Shown here: positions 36,854 through 46,054 of the stretch, one piece after another
Position numbering within the stretch: position 1 is the first letter of the stretch
Layout: each line of letters opens with the position of its first letter
DNA from: Mycolicibacterium vulneris
Lineage (GTDB): Bacteria; Actinomycetota; Actinomycetes; Mycobacteriales; Mycobacteriaceae
Length of the DNA: 64,000 nt
Direction: 5' to 3'
Assembly: GCF_002104765.1 (NCBI RefSeq)
Contig: NZ_NCXM01000004.1
Coordinates: 124,001 to 188,000, forward strand
Notes under the pieces: generated by a model
What the model was told of the DNA's origin: nothing
Seen by the model: only the letters and a program-made list of their open reading frames with translations
Databases searched by the model: none
Made by a program: the position numbers and the translations under genes

Positions 36854-38437
36854 GTGACCGCACCTTTCGACTGGACCCTCCCCTACGCCTGGCCGCGCAA
36901 GCCCATCCTGGCGGAAAACGTTGTGTGCACATCGCAACCGCTCGCCGCCCAGGCGGGCCTGCGGATGCTCGCGCAGGGCGGCAACGCGGTGGACGCGGCC
37001 ATCGCCACCGCCATCACCCTGACGATCGTGGAGCCCGTGTCCAATGGCATCGGTTCGGACGCCTTCGCCATCGTGTGGGATGGCAAGCAACTGCACGGCC
37101 TGAACGCCTCGGGCCGATCGCCCGCGGCGTGGACGCTGGAATACTTCGGCGGCAAGGGCGTTCCGATCCTGGGCTGGAACTCGGTGACCGTGCCCGGCGC
37201 GGTATCGGCGTGGACCGAACTGCATGCCAAATTCGGCAAGCTGCCGTTCGAGCGGCTCTTCGAACCCGCAATATCGTATGGCCGCAACGGATTTCCGGTC
37301 TCGCCGACCGTCGCGGAGCAATGGGCGGCGCAGGTGCCGCTCTTTGAAAGCCAGCCCGGTTTCGCCCCGGCGTTTCTGCCCGGTGGGCGGGCACCGAAAC
37401 CGGGTGAGCGTTTCAGCTTGCCGGATCATGCCGCGACGCTCGAGACGATCGCCTCGACCAACGGCGAAGCGTTCTACCGTGGGGAACTGGCGGCCAGGCT
37501 CGAGGCGCACGCGCTGGGCAATGACGGCGCCATGCGGGCCAGCGACCTGGCGGCCCACCGTGCCGATTGGGTGGGCACGGTCGACGGCGGCTACCGCGGA
37601 TACACGGTGCACGAGATCCCACCCAACGGACAGGGCATCGTCGCGCTGATCGCCCTGGGCATTCTGGAGCATTTCGACATGGCCGCGCTGCCAGCGGATT
37701 CCGCTGACAGCGTGCATCTTCAGATCGAAGCGGTGAAGCTGGCGTTCGCCGACGCCCAGGCCTATGTCGGTGACATCGAACACATGCCGCTGGAGCCGGA
37801 ACACCTGTTGGACAACGAGTACCTGAAGCAGCGCGCGGGACTGATCGACCGCGGGCGGGCCAAGCCCGCATCCGCCGGGGCTCCGGCGGGCGGAACCGTC
37901 TACCTCACCGCGGCCGACGCCGCGGGGATGATGGTGTCGATGATCCAGTCGAACTACATGGGGTTCGGTTCGGGCGTGGTGGTCCCGGGCACCGGGATCT
38001 CCCTGCAAAACCGGGGCGCGAATTTTGTTGCCAACCCTGGACATCCGAACACCGTGGCCCCGAACAAGCGTCCCTACCACACCATCATCCCGGCATTCGT
38101 AACCAAAGACGGCGCACCGGTCATGAGCTTCGGGGTGATGGGCGGAATGATGCAGCCCCAGGGTCACGTGCAGGTGATGGTGCGCATCGCCGACCACGGG
38201 CAGAATCCGCAGGCGGCATGTGACGGCCCCCGGTTCCGGTGGGTCGAGGGCATGCAGGTCAGCTGCGAAAAGGGCTTCCCGGATTCGACGCTGGACGAAT
38301 TGCGCCGCCGCGGACACGATCTCGTTGCCGTCGACGACTACAACCAATTCGGCAGCTGCCAGGCGATCTGGCGCCTCGAGGACGGCTACTTCGCGGCCAG
38401 CGATCCGCGCCGCGACGGTCAGGCCGCCGCCTTCTAG
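36854..38437 (+). CDS. ggtA: Gamma-glutamyltransferase-family protein (Rv0773c-like)
   Basis: A 527-residue Ntn-hydrolase. The large-subunit half has [19 protein letters not shown] near 36-54, [13 protein letters not shown], and [14 protein letters not shown]. The small subunit would begin at the conserved Thr in [18 protein letters not shown], where autoprocessing occurs in the family. The C-terminus has [15 protein letters not shown], the usual GGT signature. The family cleaves gamma-glutamyl bonds (glutathione-like or cephalosporin acyl groups). No signal peptide is visible, so it is probably cytosolic. Its last codons overlap the convergent purD end by 4 bp. Confidence 0.9.
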   Translation: MTAPFDWTLPYAWPRKPILAENVVCTSQPLAAQAGLRMLAQGGNAVDAAIATAITLTIVEPVSNGIGSDAFAIVWDGKQLHGLNASGRSPAAWTLEYFGGKGVPILGWNSVTVPGAVSAWTELHAKFGKLPFERLFEPAISYGRNGFPVSPTVAEQWAAQVPLFESQPGFAPAFLPGGRAPKPGERFSLPDHAATLETIASTNGEAFYRGELAARLEAHALGNDGAMRASDLAAHRADWVGTVDGGYRGYTVHEIPPNGQGIVALIALGILEHFDMAALPADSADSVHLQIEAVKLAFADAQAYVGDIEHMPLEPEHLLDNEYLKQRAGLIDRGRAKPASAGAPAGGTVYLTAADAAGMMVSMIQSNYMGFGSGVVVPGTGISLQNRGANFVANPGHPNTVAPNKRPYHTIIPAFVTKDGAPVMSFGVMGGMMQPQGHVQVMVRIADHGQNPQAACDGPRFRWVEGMQVSCEKGFPDSTLDELRRRGHDLVAVDDYNQFGSCQAIWRLEDGYFAASDPRRDGQAAAF

Positions 38438-39702
38438 ACGCGGATCTTCCCGTCTGCCGCCAGTTGTGCGATGTCGCTGCGGAAATGGCTGCCCGGCAGG
38501 CGAATTGAACGCACGACCTCGTAGGCTTGGGCCCGGGCGGCCGTCAGGTCTGCGCCGGTGCCCACCACCGACAGCACCCGGCCACCCGACGAGACGATCT
38601 CGCCGTCGTCGCGCCGCGCCGTTCCGGCGTGCAACACCCCGTCGGCCTCCGAGCCGACGATGACGTCTCCCACGCGGGGGCGTCCGGGATAGTTCTCCGC
38701 CGCCAGCACCACCGTCACGGCCGCGCCGTCATGCCAGCGCAGCTCGCCGAAGTCCGCCAAGGTGCCGTTGGCGGCCGCGTACAACAGCTGGCCCAGGGGC
38801 GATTCCAGCAGCGCCAGCACCGCCTGTGTCTCGGGATCGCCGAAGCGACAATTGAATTCGACCACCGCGGGTCCGTTCGCGGTGATCGCGAGGCCGGCAT
38901 ACAGCAATCCGCTGAACGAGCTGTCCCGCGCAACCATCTCGGCCGCAACGGGTTCGACGATGTTGCTGACCACGTCGCGATACACCTCGTCGGGAAGCCA
39001 CGGGACCGGCGCGTAGGCGCCCATGCCGCCGGTGTTGGGCCCGCTGTCGCCGTCGCCCACACGCTTGAAGTCCTGCGCCGGCAGCAGAGGCACCACGGTT
39101 GCGCCATCGACGACGCAGAACAGCGACACCTCCGGGCCGTCCAGGTAGGACTCCAACAGGACCGGGTGGCCCGCCTCGAGCAGCCCGGCGGCGTGCGCGC
39201 GTGCGACACCGCGATCCGCGGTCACCACGACGCCCTTGCCGGCGGCCAGGCGGTCGTCCTTCACCACCCAGGCCGCATCCCCAGTTGGCGGGCCGAACCG
39301 GTCCAGGGCGGCGTCTAAATGCGCCGGGCTATCGACGATTTCACTGGTCGCGGTGCGCACCCCGGCGGCGGCCATGACCTCTTTGGCGAAAGCCTTGGAG
39401 CCTTCGATGCGGGCCGCGTCCTTGCTGGGACCGAAGCAGGCGATGCCCGCGGCCCGCACCGCGTCGGCCACCCCGAGGACCAGCGGCACCTCGGGACCGA
39501 TGACCACCAGGTCGGCGCGGACCTCGCGGGCCAGGGCGACGACATCGTCGGTCGAGGTGACATCGACGTCGTGCTGGTCGGCCAGCCGCGCGGTGCCGGC
39601 GTTGCCGGGAGCGATCGCCAGCCCCGCTACCTCGGGGTCTTCGCGAAGCGCCAGCAGCAACGCATGTTCACGGGCACCGGAACCAATCACCAAGACGCGC
39701 AC
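38434..39702 (-). CDS. purD: Phosphoribosylamine-glycine ligase PurD
   Basis: GAR synthetase (422 aa), the second step of purine synthesis, with ATP-grasp fold. It begins [21 protein letters not shown] (start GTG at 39702); ATP-grasp segments are [36 protein letters not shown], and [15 protein letters not shown]; the metal-binding region is [26 protein letters not shown] lies 8 nt before the GTG, consistent with a short or absent leader. Corresponds to Rv0772. Confidence 0.97.
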   Translation of the reverse strand: MRVLVIGSGAREHALLLALREDPEVAGLAIAPGNAGTARLADQHDVDVTSTDDVVALAREVRADLVVIGPEVPLVLGVADAVRAAGIACFGPSKDAARIEGSKAFAKEVMAAAGVRTATSEIVDSPAHLDAALDRFGPPTGDAAWVVKDDRLAAGKGVVVTADRGVARAHAAGLLEAGHPVLLESYLDGPEVSLFCVVDGATVVPLLPAQDFKRVGDGDSGPNTGGMGAYAPVPWLPDEVYRDVVSNIVEPVAAEMVARDSSFSGLLYAGLAITANGPAVVEFNCRFGDPETQAVLALLESPLGQLLYAAANGTLADFGELRWHDGAAVTVVLAAENYPGRPRVGDVIVGSEADGVLHAGTARRDDGEIVSSGGRVLSVVGTGADLTAARAQAYEVVRSIRLPGSHFRSDIAQLAADGKIRV

Positions 39703-39752
39703 GACACGTCAGACTAGCCCGGTCAAACGGCCCACGCCCACCGTCCCCGGAT

Positions 39753-40034
39753 TCACACGATTTTCCCCAGCAGCGCCCTGAGGTCGTTGCGCTGCGCGAC
39801 GGTAAGGCGTCCGAGACGCTTGTCGAACTCGTCGGAGAGCAGCGTCAGGCCCTTCCTGGCGGCCAGGCGTCCGGCGGGGGTGAGCAGCAGCCGGTGGCGA
39901 CGCAGATCGCACGGGTCGATCTCGGCGAGCAGAAACAGTTCCTTGGACTCGAGGCCCAGCGCGCAGATATCGGCCTCGACGCACGAGATGACCGAGAGCA
40001 GCACCCGGTAGCACAACGCCGACCGGGGCGCCAT
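39753..40034 (-). pseudogene. MarR-family regulator lacking its DNA-binding helix
   Basis: A frame of 93 residues from ATG 40034. The N-terminal dimerisation helix (RSALCYRVLLSVISCVEADI, then GLESKELFLLAEID) is followed directly by PCDLRRHRLLLTPAGRLAA and the C-terminal helix EFDKRLGRLTVAQRNDLRALL. In intact MarR proteins about 40-45 residues with the recognition helix and most of the wing lie between LAEID and the DLRRHR segment. The deletion keeps the frame, so a stable but non-DNA-binding product is possible. The 5' end abuts the aldo/keto reductase remnant on the opposite strand. Confidence 0.72.
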
Positions 40035-40398
40035 GGTCGACGCCTTTCTCAACGAGAAGACCTACGCAGTCATCGACGAACTCGAGGCCATCGCGAAGGC
40101 GCACGAAACCAACGTCGCCAGCGTGGCGCTGGCCTGGGTGCGCGCGCAGCGCGCCGTCTCGTCCGTCATCATCGGGGCGCGCCGGCTCTCCCAGCTCGAG
40201 GACAACATCCGGGCCGTCGATGTGAATCTGAGCGCCGACGAGCTGGCCCGGCTCGACGCGCTGACCAAGCCGCGGTTCGGATTCCCGCACAACATGCTGG
40301 ACATGGCCCCGGGCATCATCAACGGCGGAACGACGATCAACGGGATCGCCGGACCGATCTCTGAGTACGTGATGCCCGAAGGCGTTCAGCCGTACTGA
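40033..40398 (+). pseudogene. C-terminal remnant of an aldo/keto reductase
   Basis: 121 residues matching only the last third of an aldo/keto reductase: AFLNEKTYAVIDELEAIAKA, VASVALAWVRAQRAVSSVII then GARRLSQLEDNIRAVDV, ending in SEYVMPEGVQPY. The NADPH-binding loop (IIGARRLSQLEDN) is present, but the barrel strands with catalytic Asp, Tyr, Lys and His are missing. The ATG at 40033 has no ribosome site and coincides with the MarR start on the other strand, so one deletion probably removed the 5' ends of both genes or their spacer. Confidence 0.7.
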
Positions 40399-40408
40399 GA
40401 TTGGTGGG

Positions 40409-40840
40409 TCACTCGCCCGAGTGCATCTTCAACGCGGCGTCCACGTTGGCCTTCTTGTCCTCACCGGAGCCCTTCGCCGCGGCCTTCTTGCGCTTGGCCA
40501 CCACGGCGTCGACCGCGCCGTTGAGCGCCGAACCCAGCGGGAAGCCCAGGTAGTGGGTGAGGAAGACGGCCATCTCCTTCAGCTCGGTCTCGGTGAGCTC
40601 GCCGTTGAGAAGTGCCGCGTTGATTTGGATTTCGGCCAGGTCGCGGTTTCCGATCGCGGTCACCGCCGTCAGCGTCATTATGCGCTTGTCGCGCATCGAC
40701 AATCCCGGTCGCGTCCAGATGCTGCCGAACAGGTGGTCCACGGTCAGGTCGAAGTACGCGTCGCCTTCGATGTTGGGCATCTCCCAGCCGTAGACCTCGT
40801 TCATCTTCGCGAGACCCTTGCTGCGCAACTCGTCCATCAC
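40409..40840 (-). CDS. Carboxymuconolactone decarboxylase family protein (Rv0771-like)
   Basis: A 143-residue all-helical protein (MMDELRSKGLAKMNEVYG; the second Met is an equally good start). Family segments: LFGSIWTRPGLSMRDKRIMT, TAIGNRDLAEIQINAALLNG, and ETELKEMAVFLTHYLGFPLG. It lacks the CxxC-His triad of AhpD-type peroxidases and is closer to true gamma-carboxymuconolactone decarboxylases. The Lys/Ala-rich tail is variable. It overlaps the preceding dehydrogenase stop, so the Rv0768-Rv0771 group appears to be one operon. Substrate unknown. Confidence 0.88.
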   Translation of the reverse strand: MMDELRSKGLAKMNEVYGWEMPNIEGDAYFDLTVDHLFGSIWTRPGLSMRDKRIMTLTAVTAIGNRDLAEIQINAALLNGELTETELKEMAVFLTHYLGFPLGSALNGAVDAVVAKRKKAAAKGSGEDKKANVDAALKMHSGE

Positions 40841-41694
40841 GCCTCTTTCTCTGTGTGCGGAACCCCAAGGCTGGCGGCCAACCGCTGGTAGGCCAACTGG
40901 GCGAGCGGCAGGTCGACCGACACCGCCTGGCCGAGGGCCAGCGCCAGGCTCAAGTCCTTCTCCCCCAGGCCGCGGGCGTGCACGAAGGACTCGTATAAAA
41001 AGTTGTCCGGCTCAATGTCTTTCATGTTGTCGCGGACCATGATCGCCCCCGGACCGCTCGTGAGCGCGTCGGTGTGGCGGACCACCCGGCCCAGGGCCTG
41101 CAGGTCCAGCCCGGCCGCCTCGGCCAGCTTCATCGCCTCACACGCCGCGGCGTACGAGGTGAACGTCAACATGTTGCGCGCCAGCTTCATTCGGGTTCCT
41201 GCGCCCGGCTCGCCGGCGTGGACGACCATCGCCGCCCAGTGTTTGAACGCCGGCTTGATCTTCTCGTAGACCTCACGCTCGGCGCCCACCATGGTGGCGA
41301 GCTCGCCCTTCGCCGCCGCGGCGGCCCCACCGCTGACCGGTGCGTCGACGATGTGGATGCCCCGCGGTGTGTGTTCGGCCGCGAGCTCGACCGCCGTGGT
41401 GTCGCTGATGGTCGAGTGGATCGCGATGACGGTCCCGGGTTTCGCGTGGGTCGCCAGCTCGCCGACCACCTCACGCACCTGGGCGTCGTTGAGCACGGTG
41501 ATGTGGACGATGTCGGCGGCGGCGATGTCGGCGACGCTGTCAGCCAGGCTGGCACCCTTTTCGACCAGCGGGGTCATCGCCTCGGTGCGGATGTCGTAAA
41601 CCGTTACCCCGCCCGGCCATTCGATCATCTTCGTGGCCATCGGCGCGCCCATGTTGCCCAACCCGATGTAGCCGAGCTTCAAATCGTCACTCAT
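40837..41694 (-). CDS. 3-hydroxyisobutyrate-dehydrogenase-like enzyme (Rv0770-like)
   Basis: A 285-residue beta-hydroxyacid dehydrogenase. ATG 41694 (MSDDLKLGYIGLGNMGAPMA) has GAGGAG 8 nt upstream. The N-terminal GYIGLGNMGAPMATKM binds the dinucleotide, DAPVSGGAAAAAKGELA is the substrate-binding signature, and the catalytic Lys lies in RMKLARNMLTF. The family oxidises 3-hydroxy acids. Part of the minus-strand operon aldehyde dehydrogenase, SDR, this gene, carboxymuconolactone-decarboxylase-like gene. Confidence 0.92.
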   Translation of the reverse strand: MSDDLKLGYIGLGNMGAPMATKMIEWPGGVTVYDIRTEAMTPLVEKGASLADSVADIAAADIVHITVLNDAQVREVVGELATHAKPGTVIAIHSTISDTTAVELAAEHTPRGIHIVDAPVSGGAAAAAKGELATMVGAEREVYEKIKPAFKHWAAMVVHAGEPGAGTRMKLARNMLTFTSYAAACEAMKLAEAAGLDLQALGRVVRHTDALTSGPGAIMVRDNMKDIEPDNFLYESFVHARGLGEKDLSLALALGQAVSVDLPLAQLAYQRLAASLGVPHTEKEA

Positions 41695-41742
41695 GGCGCC
41701 GCTCCTCTTCATCGCTTCGCTCTTCATCGTCACCGGCGCGAC

Positions 41743-42492
41743 TCATGATCGGATTATCTGCCCGCCGTCAACGTTGAAGATCTGTCCGGTGATCCACGAC
41801 GCCTCGTCGGAGAGCAGGAACAGGCACATGCCGACCAGATCCGCAGGCGTACCCATCCGCGACAGCGGCAGACCCTTGACGATGTCGTCGACCATCTCTT
41901 TGGGGGTGGTGGTCCGGTTGGCCTCGGTGTCGATGGGACCGGGGGCGATCGCGTTGATCCGGATGTTCTGGCCACCCAGTTCGCGGGAGAGTTGTTGTGT
42001 CAGGCCGTTGAGCCCGACCTTGGCCAGGGCATAGTAATTCGCGTAAAGCCAAGCGGCGGTCGACGACTGGTTGACGATCGCTCCGCCGCCGCGCTTGGCC
42101 ATCTTCTTGTACACCGCACGGGTGCACCACAGCGCGCCGTCCAGGTTCACGCTCATGAACTTGCGGTAGTACTCCGGGTCGATGGTGAGCAAGAAGTCGA
42201 GCTTCATGCCGCCGAAGATCGCCGCGTTGTTGACCAGGTAGTCGATGCCGCCGAACTCGGCCAGCGTGCGGTCGGCCATCTCCTTGGCGGATGCGGGGTC
42301 GGACACGTCGACCGGGATGCTGATGGCGGTTCCGCCGTCGGCGACGATCTGCTTGGCGACCGCGGCGGCGGCCTCGGCGTTGATGTCGGCGACCACCACC
42401 GCCGCGCCCTCGCGGGCCAGCGCCTCGGCGTATGCCTGCCCGATGCCGCCACCGGACCCGGTGACGATGCCGACTTTATTCTCGAATCGCAT
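41743..42492 (-). CDS. Short-chain dehydrogenase/reductase (Rv0769-like)
   Basis: A 249-residue classical SDR starting MRFENKVGIVTGSGGGIGQA at ATG 42492, with GAGGAAAA upstream. NAD-binding TGSGGGIG (11-18), acidic ADINAEA (Asp favours NAD), NNAAIFGG and the catalytic YYALAKVGLNGL follow, then a C-terminal WITGQIFNVDGGQ. In the same operon as aldA and the hydroxyacid dehydrogenase, suggesting a shared catabolic path for an alcohol/aldehyde/acid series. Substrate unknown. Confidence 0.92.
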   Translation of the reverse strand: MRFENKVGIVTGSGGGIGQAYAEALAREGAAVVVADINAEAAAAVAKQIVADGGTAISIPVDVSDPASAKEMADRTLAEFGGIDYLVNNAAIFGGMKLDFLLTIDPEYYRKFMSVNLDGALWCTRAVYKKMAKRGGGAIVNQSSTAAWLYANYYALAKVGLNGLTQQLSRELGGQNIRINAIAPGPIDTEANRTTTPKEMVDDIVKGLPLSRMGTPADLVGMCLFLLSDEASWITGQIFNVDGGQIIRS

Positions 42493-42521
42493 GTTTTCCT
42501 CTCGGTCGCCTATTGGCGCGG

Positions 42522-43991
42522 TCACTGCACAGCTGTGGCAATGGTCTTGATTTCCAGGTACTCCTCGAAGCCGGCCAGGCCCATTTCGCGTCCGTTGCCG
42601 GATTGCTTGTATCCGCCGAACGGCGCGTCGGCGGAGTACCAGACACCGCCGTTGACGTTGACGGTGCCCACTCGCATCCGCGCGGCGAAGTTGGCCGCCC
42701 GCTCGGGGTCGGCACTGAACACGGTGCCCGACAAGCCATATGGCGAGTCGTTGGCGATGCGCAGCGCGTCGTCTTCGCCGTCGTAGGCGATCACGGTGAG
42801 CACCGGCCCGAAGATCTCCTCCCGGGCGGGCCGCGCGTCGTTGGTCAGGCCCGCGATGACGGTGGGCTCGATGAAGAAGCCGCGGTCTTTGTCCGCCGGG
42901 CGTCCGCCGCCGCAGGCGAACGTCCCGCCCTCGGCGATCGCGAGATCCAGGTAGCTCTGCACGCGGTCCCGTTGCCGGGCGGAAATCACTGGCCCGCACA
43001 CGGTTCCGGAGTCGTCGGGGTCGCCGGGCTTGATCGAGCCCATGGTGCCCGCGGCGATGGCGACGGCCTCGTCGTAGCGGGCCCGCGGCACCACCAGCCG
43101 GGTCGTGATGGCGCAGCCCTGTCCGGCGTGCATGGCAGCGGTGAACGCCGACATCGAGCATGCCCCGCCCAGGTCGGCATCGTCGAGAACGACGAACGCG
43201 GACTTGCCGCCCAGCTCCAGGAACACCCGCTTGATGGTCGCGGCGGCATCGCCCATCACGCTGCGACCGGTCGCGGTCGATCCGGTGAACGAAACCATGT
43301 CCACCCGAGGGTCTTTCGAGAGCAGCGCCCCCACCCGGTGGTCGTTCGACGTGATGATGTTGACGACGCCGGGCGGGAAGTCGGTCTGTTCGGCGATGAT
43401 TTCGCCGAGCACGGCGGCACACCAGGGGGTGTCCGGTGCGGGCTTGAGCACCACGGTGTTGCCGGCGGCCAGCGCGGGTCCCAGTTTGGCGAGGTTGATC
43501 TGGTGCGGAAAGTTCCACGGGGTGATGGCGCCGACGACACCGACGGCTTCCCGCGTGATCGTGCGCCGGGTCGGGATGCCCATCGGCGATGCCTGGCCGA
43601 GGTCGGAGTTCCACTCGTAGGACTCGGCGGTGTCGGCCGCGAAGCTCAGGTCGCCGACCGGTCCCTCCAACTGGGCGGCCGAGGTGAGCATCCGGGGGGC
43701 GCCGACCTCGGCGATGGTGATGTCGCGCAGTTCTTCGATGTGCTCGCGCATCGCGTCGCGCAGCTGTCGTATGCAGCGCACCCGCAATTCGGTGTTGCGG
43801 GACCAGTCCGTCTCGTCGAAGGCGCGCCGCGCGGCGTCGATGGCGCGGTCCATGTCGGTGGCGTCGGCGTTGGCGGCGACGCCCAGCACCTCCTCGGTCG
43901 CCGGGTTCACCGTGGGGAAGTTGCCGGCGCTGCCGGCCGACAGCTTGCCGTCGATGAAGAGTTCACTCACGCCGTCGGCCAGTAAGGCCAT
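42522..43991 (-). CDS. aldA: NAD-dependent aldehyde dehydrogenase AldA (Rv0768-like)
   Basis: A 489-residue aldehyde dehydrogenase; the start at ATG 43991 (MALLADGVSELFIDGKLSAG) has GGAGCGGGAG immediately upstream and gives the length remembered for Rv0768. Active-site segments: FTGSTATGRSVMG for NAD, LELGGKSAFVVLDDAD with the general-base Glu, and AGQGCAITTRLVVPR with the nucleophilic Cys. It is the first gene of a four-gene minus-strand operon. A TGGACA-N2-TGTCC site lies 45 bp upstream, matching one at the divergent TetR start. Confidence 0.95.
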   Translation of the reverse strand: MALLADGVSELFIDGKLSAGSAGNFPTVNPATEEVLGVAANADATDMDRAIDAARRAFDETDWSRNTELRVRCIRQLRDAMREHIEELRDITIAEVGAPRMLTSAAQLEGPVGDLSFAADTAESYEWNSDLGQASPMGIPTRRTITREAVGVVGAITPWNFPHQINLAKLGPALAAGNTVVLKPAPDTPWCAAVLGEIIAEQTDFPPGVVNIITSNDHRVGALLSKDPRVDMVSFTGSTATGRSVMGDAAATIKRVFLELGGKSAFVVLDDADLGGACSMSAFTAAMHAGQGCAITTRLVVPRARYDEAVAIAAGTMGSIKPGDPDDSGTVCGPVISARQRDRVQSYLDLAIAEGGTFACGGGRPADKDRGFFIEPTVIAGLTNDARPAREEIFGPVLTVIAYDGEDDALRIANDSPYGLSGTVFSADPERAANFAARMRVGTVNVNGGVWYSADAPFGGYKQSGNGREMGLAGFEEYLEIKTIATAVQ

Positions 43992-44035
43992 CTCCCGCTC
44001 CCGTCTGCGCACGGCCAACCCGGCACGCCTTCTGG

Positions 44036-44049
44036 TGGACAGTTGTCCG
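44036..44049. promoter_or_regulatory. TGGACA-N2-TGTCC inverted repeat upstream of aldA
   Basis: TGGACAGTTGTCCG: ten of the twelve GGACA-N2-TGTCC positions are symmetric. It lies 45 bp upstream of aldA and just downstream of a TATGGT -10 candidate (minus strand, 44065-44070). A further TGTCCGA half-site follows at 44054-44060. It matches the site at 44194. Confidence 0.55.
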
Positions 44050-44193
44050 ATATTGTCCGATCGAACCATAGTCGCCACGTCGCCGACGGTGCAAGGGCCG
44101 ATCTCGAACGTCCCCCGAAGCGCTCCGGTAAATAGCCATTACACAGCATATTTGTCTCACGGGCTTGCTTCACGCCATTTCGATCCACTAGCT

Positions 44194-44207
44194 TGGACAT
44201 GTGTCCA
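44194..44207. promoter_or_regulatory. TGGACA-N2-TGTCCA inverted repeat over the TetR start codon
   Basis: TGGACATGTGTCCA is a 14-bp palindrome with only the central two bases asymmetric. It covers the GTG at 44201 and the expected +1 (TAGCTT box at 44189-44194, 6 nt before GTG). Binding there would block transcription of the TetR-cyp123-cyp51 operon, so it is a strong autoregulatory operator candidate. Confidence 0.6.
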
Positions 44208-44836
44208 GCGACGCACTCGTGACGATCACATCCGACGGCGACCGCCAGACCGGTCAGCCGACGCGCAACCGTCGCCAGGAGGAGACCTTCCGCAAGGTGC
44301 TGGTGGCCGGCATCGAGACCTTGCGGGAGAAGTCGTATGCCGACCTGACCGTGCGCGCGGTCGCCGCCCGCGCCAAAGTCGCCCCGGCCACCGCGTACAC
44401 CTACTTCTCGTCGAAGAACCACCTGATCGCCGAGGTCTACCTGGACTTGGTGCGGCAGGTTCCGTTCTTCACCGACGTCAACGACCCGATGCCGGTCCGA
44501 GTGGACAAGGTGTTGCGTCACCTGGCGCTGGTGGTCGCCGACGAGCCGGAGGTGGGCGCCGCGTGCACGACGGCACTGCTCGGCGGCGGCACCGATCCGG
44601 CGGTGGGTGCCGTGCGCGACCGCATCGGGGCGGAGATCCACCGGCGCATCGCGACGGCGATCGGCCCCGGCGCCGACCCGAACACGGTGGCCGCGCTCGA
44701 GATGATGTTCTTCGGCGCATTGGTACAGGCCGCCAGTGGCCAGTTCACCTATCACCAGATCGCCGACCAGTTGGCCTACGTAGTGAACCTGATCCTGCCC
44801 GGCCCCCGGAACACAAGCCAGGAGACAAGAACTTAA
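44201..44836 (+). CDS. TetR-family regulator of the cyp123-cyp51 cluster (Rv0767c-like)
   Basis: A 211-residue TetR regulator. The DNA-binding domain is RQEETFRKVLVAGIETLREKS in part, then VRAVAARAKVAPATAYTYFSSKNHLIAEV (shown in sections: VRAVAARAKVA, PATAYTYFSSKNHL) at about 47-75. The C-terminal domain (CTTALLGGGTDPAVGAV) is of the AcrR_C type. The GTG at 44201 is at the centre of a palindrome and follows a TAGCTT box by 6 nt, suggesting a leaderless, self-repressed gene. cyp123 starts at the very next base after its stop, so regulator and P450 operon share one transcript. Confidence 0.93.
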   Translation: MSSDALVTITSDGDRQTGQPTRNRRQEETFRKVLVAGIETLREKSYADLTVRAVAARAKVAPATAYTYFSSKNHLIAEVYLDLVRQVPFFTDVNDPMPVRVDKVLRHLALVVADEPEVGAACTTALLGGGTDPAVGAVRDRIGAEIHRRIATAIGPGADPNTVAALEMMFFGALVQAASGQFTYHQIADQLAYVVNLILPGPRNTSQETRT

Positions 44837-46054
44837 ATGACCGTCCATGTGGGCGACCACGAGCTGGTCCTCGATCCCTACGACTACGACTTCCACGAAG
44901 ATCCGTACCCCTACTACAAGCGGCTGCGCGACGAGGCCCCGCTGTATCGCAATGACGAGCTGAAGTTCTGGGCGTTGTCGCGGCACCAGGACGTGCTGCA
45001 GGGATTCCGCAACAGCACAACGCTTTCCAACAAGTTCGGCGTCTCGCTGGACCCGGCGTCGCGAGGCCCGCACGCCAGCAAGACGATGTCGTTCCTGGCG
45101 ATGGACGATCCCGCCCACCTGCGGCTGCGGACGCTGGTCTCAAAAGGGTTCACTCCGCGCCGGATTCGTGAACTCGAGCCCCGCGTCACCGAGATCGCGA
45201 CCCAGCATCTCGACACGATGCTGGCCAAGGCCAAGGACGTTGCGGTCGACTACGTCGACGAGTTCGCCGGCAAGCTGCCCATGGACGTCATCTCCGAGTT
45301 GATGGGCGTCCCCGAGCCGGATCGGGATCAGGTGCGCGCCTGGGCCGACGGGGTGATGCACCGCGAAGAAGGCGTCACCGACGTGCCGCCCGAGGCGGTG
45401 GAGGCCTCCCTCAACCTGATCGTCTACTACCAGGGCATGGTGGCCGAGCGGCGCGAAAAGCTGACCGACGACCTGACCTCGGCGCTGCTGGAGGCCGAGA
45501 TCGACGGCGACCGGCTCGCCGACGACGAGGTGCTCGGCTTCATGTTCCTGATGGTGATCGCCGGAAACGAGACCACCACCAAACTGCTCGCCAATGCCGC
45601 CTTTTGGGGCCACAAGAACCCGGATCAGCTGACGCCGGTCTACCAGGACCTGTCGCGGGTGCCGCTGTGGGTCGAGGAGACCCTGCGCTACGACACCTCC
45701 AGCCAGATCCTGGCTCGCACCGTGTCCGGCGAGCTCACCCTTTACGACACCACCATTCCCGAGGGCGATGTCCTGTTGCTGTTGCCCGGGTCAGGGCATC
45801 GGGACGAGCGGGTCTTCGACAATCCAGACGACTACCTGATCGGGCGCGAAATCGGGCCCAAACTATTGAGTTTCGGTAGCGGCGCACACTTCTGCCTGGG
45901 CGCGCATCTTGCGCGGATGGAGGCCCGGGTCGCGCTCACCGAGTTGTTCAAGCGAATCCGCGGGTACGAGGTGGACGAGGCCAACGCCGTCCGCGTCCAC
46001 TCGAGCAATGTCCGCGGATTCGCTCACCTACCAATGAGCGTGGAGGTCCGCTGA
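44837..46054 (+). CDS. cyp123: Cytochrome P450 CYP123
   Basis: A 405-residue P450. I-helix MVIAGNETTTKLLANA, K-helix EETLRYDTSS, and heme loop FGSGAHFCLGAHLARMEAR are intact. It begins TVHVGDHELVLDPYDYDFHEDPYPYYKRL. It sits directly behind the TetR gene and 0 bp before the SDR gene, as in Rv0766c. Substrate unknown. It would use the ferredoxin encoded later in the operon. Confidence 0.95.
   Translation: MTVHVGDHELVLDPYDYDFHEDPYPYYKRLRDEAPLYRNDELKFWALSRHQDVLQGFRNSTTLSNKFGVSLDPASRGPHASKTMSFLAMDDPAHLRLRTLVSKGFTPRRIRELEPRVTEIATQHLDTMLAKAKDVAVDYVDEFAGKLPMDVISELMGVPEPDRDQVRAWADGVMHREEGVTDVPPEAVEASLNLIVYYQGMVAERREKLTDDLTSALLEAEIDGDRLADDEVLGFMFLMVIAGNETTTKLLANAAFWGHKNPDQLTPVYQDLSRVPLWVEETLRYDTSSQILARTVSGELTLYDTTIPEGDVLLLLPGSGHRDERVFDNPDDYLIGREIGPKLLSFGSGAHFCLGAHLARMEARVALTELFKRIRGYEVDEANAVRVHSSNVRGFAHLPMSVEVR

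Noticed and set aside
36770..38347. A 525-codon minus-strand frame opposite the gamma-glutamyltransferase gene
   Set aside because: Its composition is that of an antisense shadow; the sense frame has clear GGT motifs.
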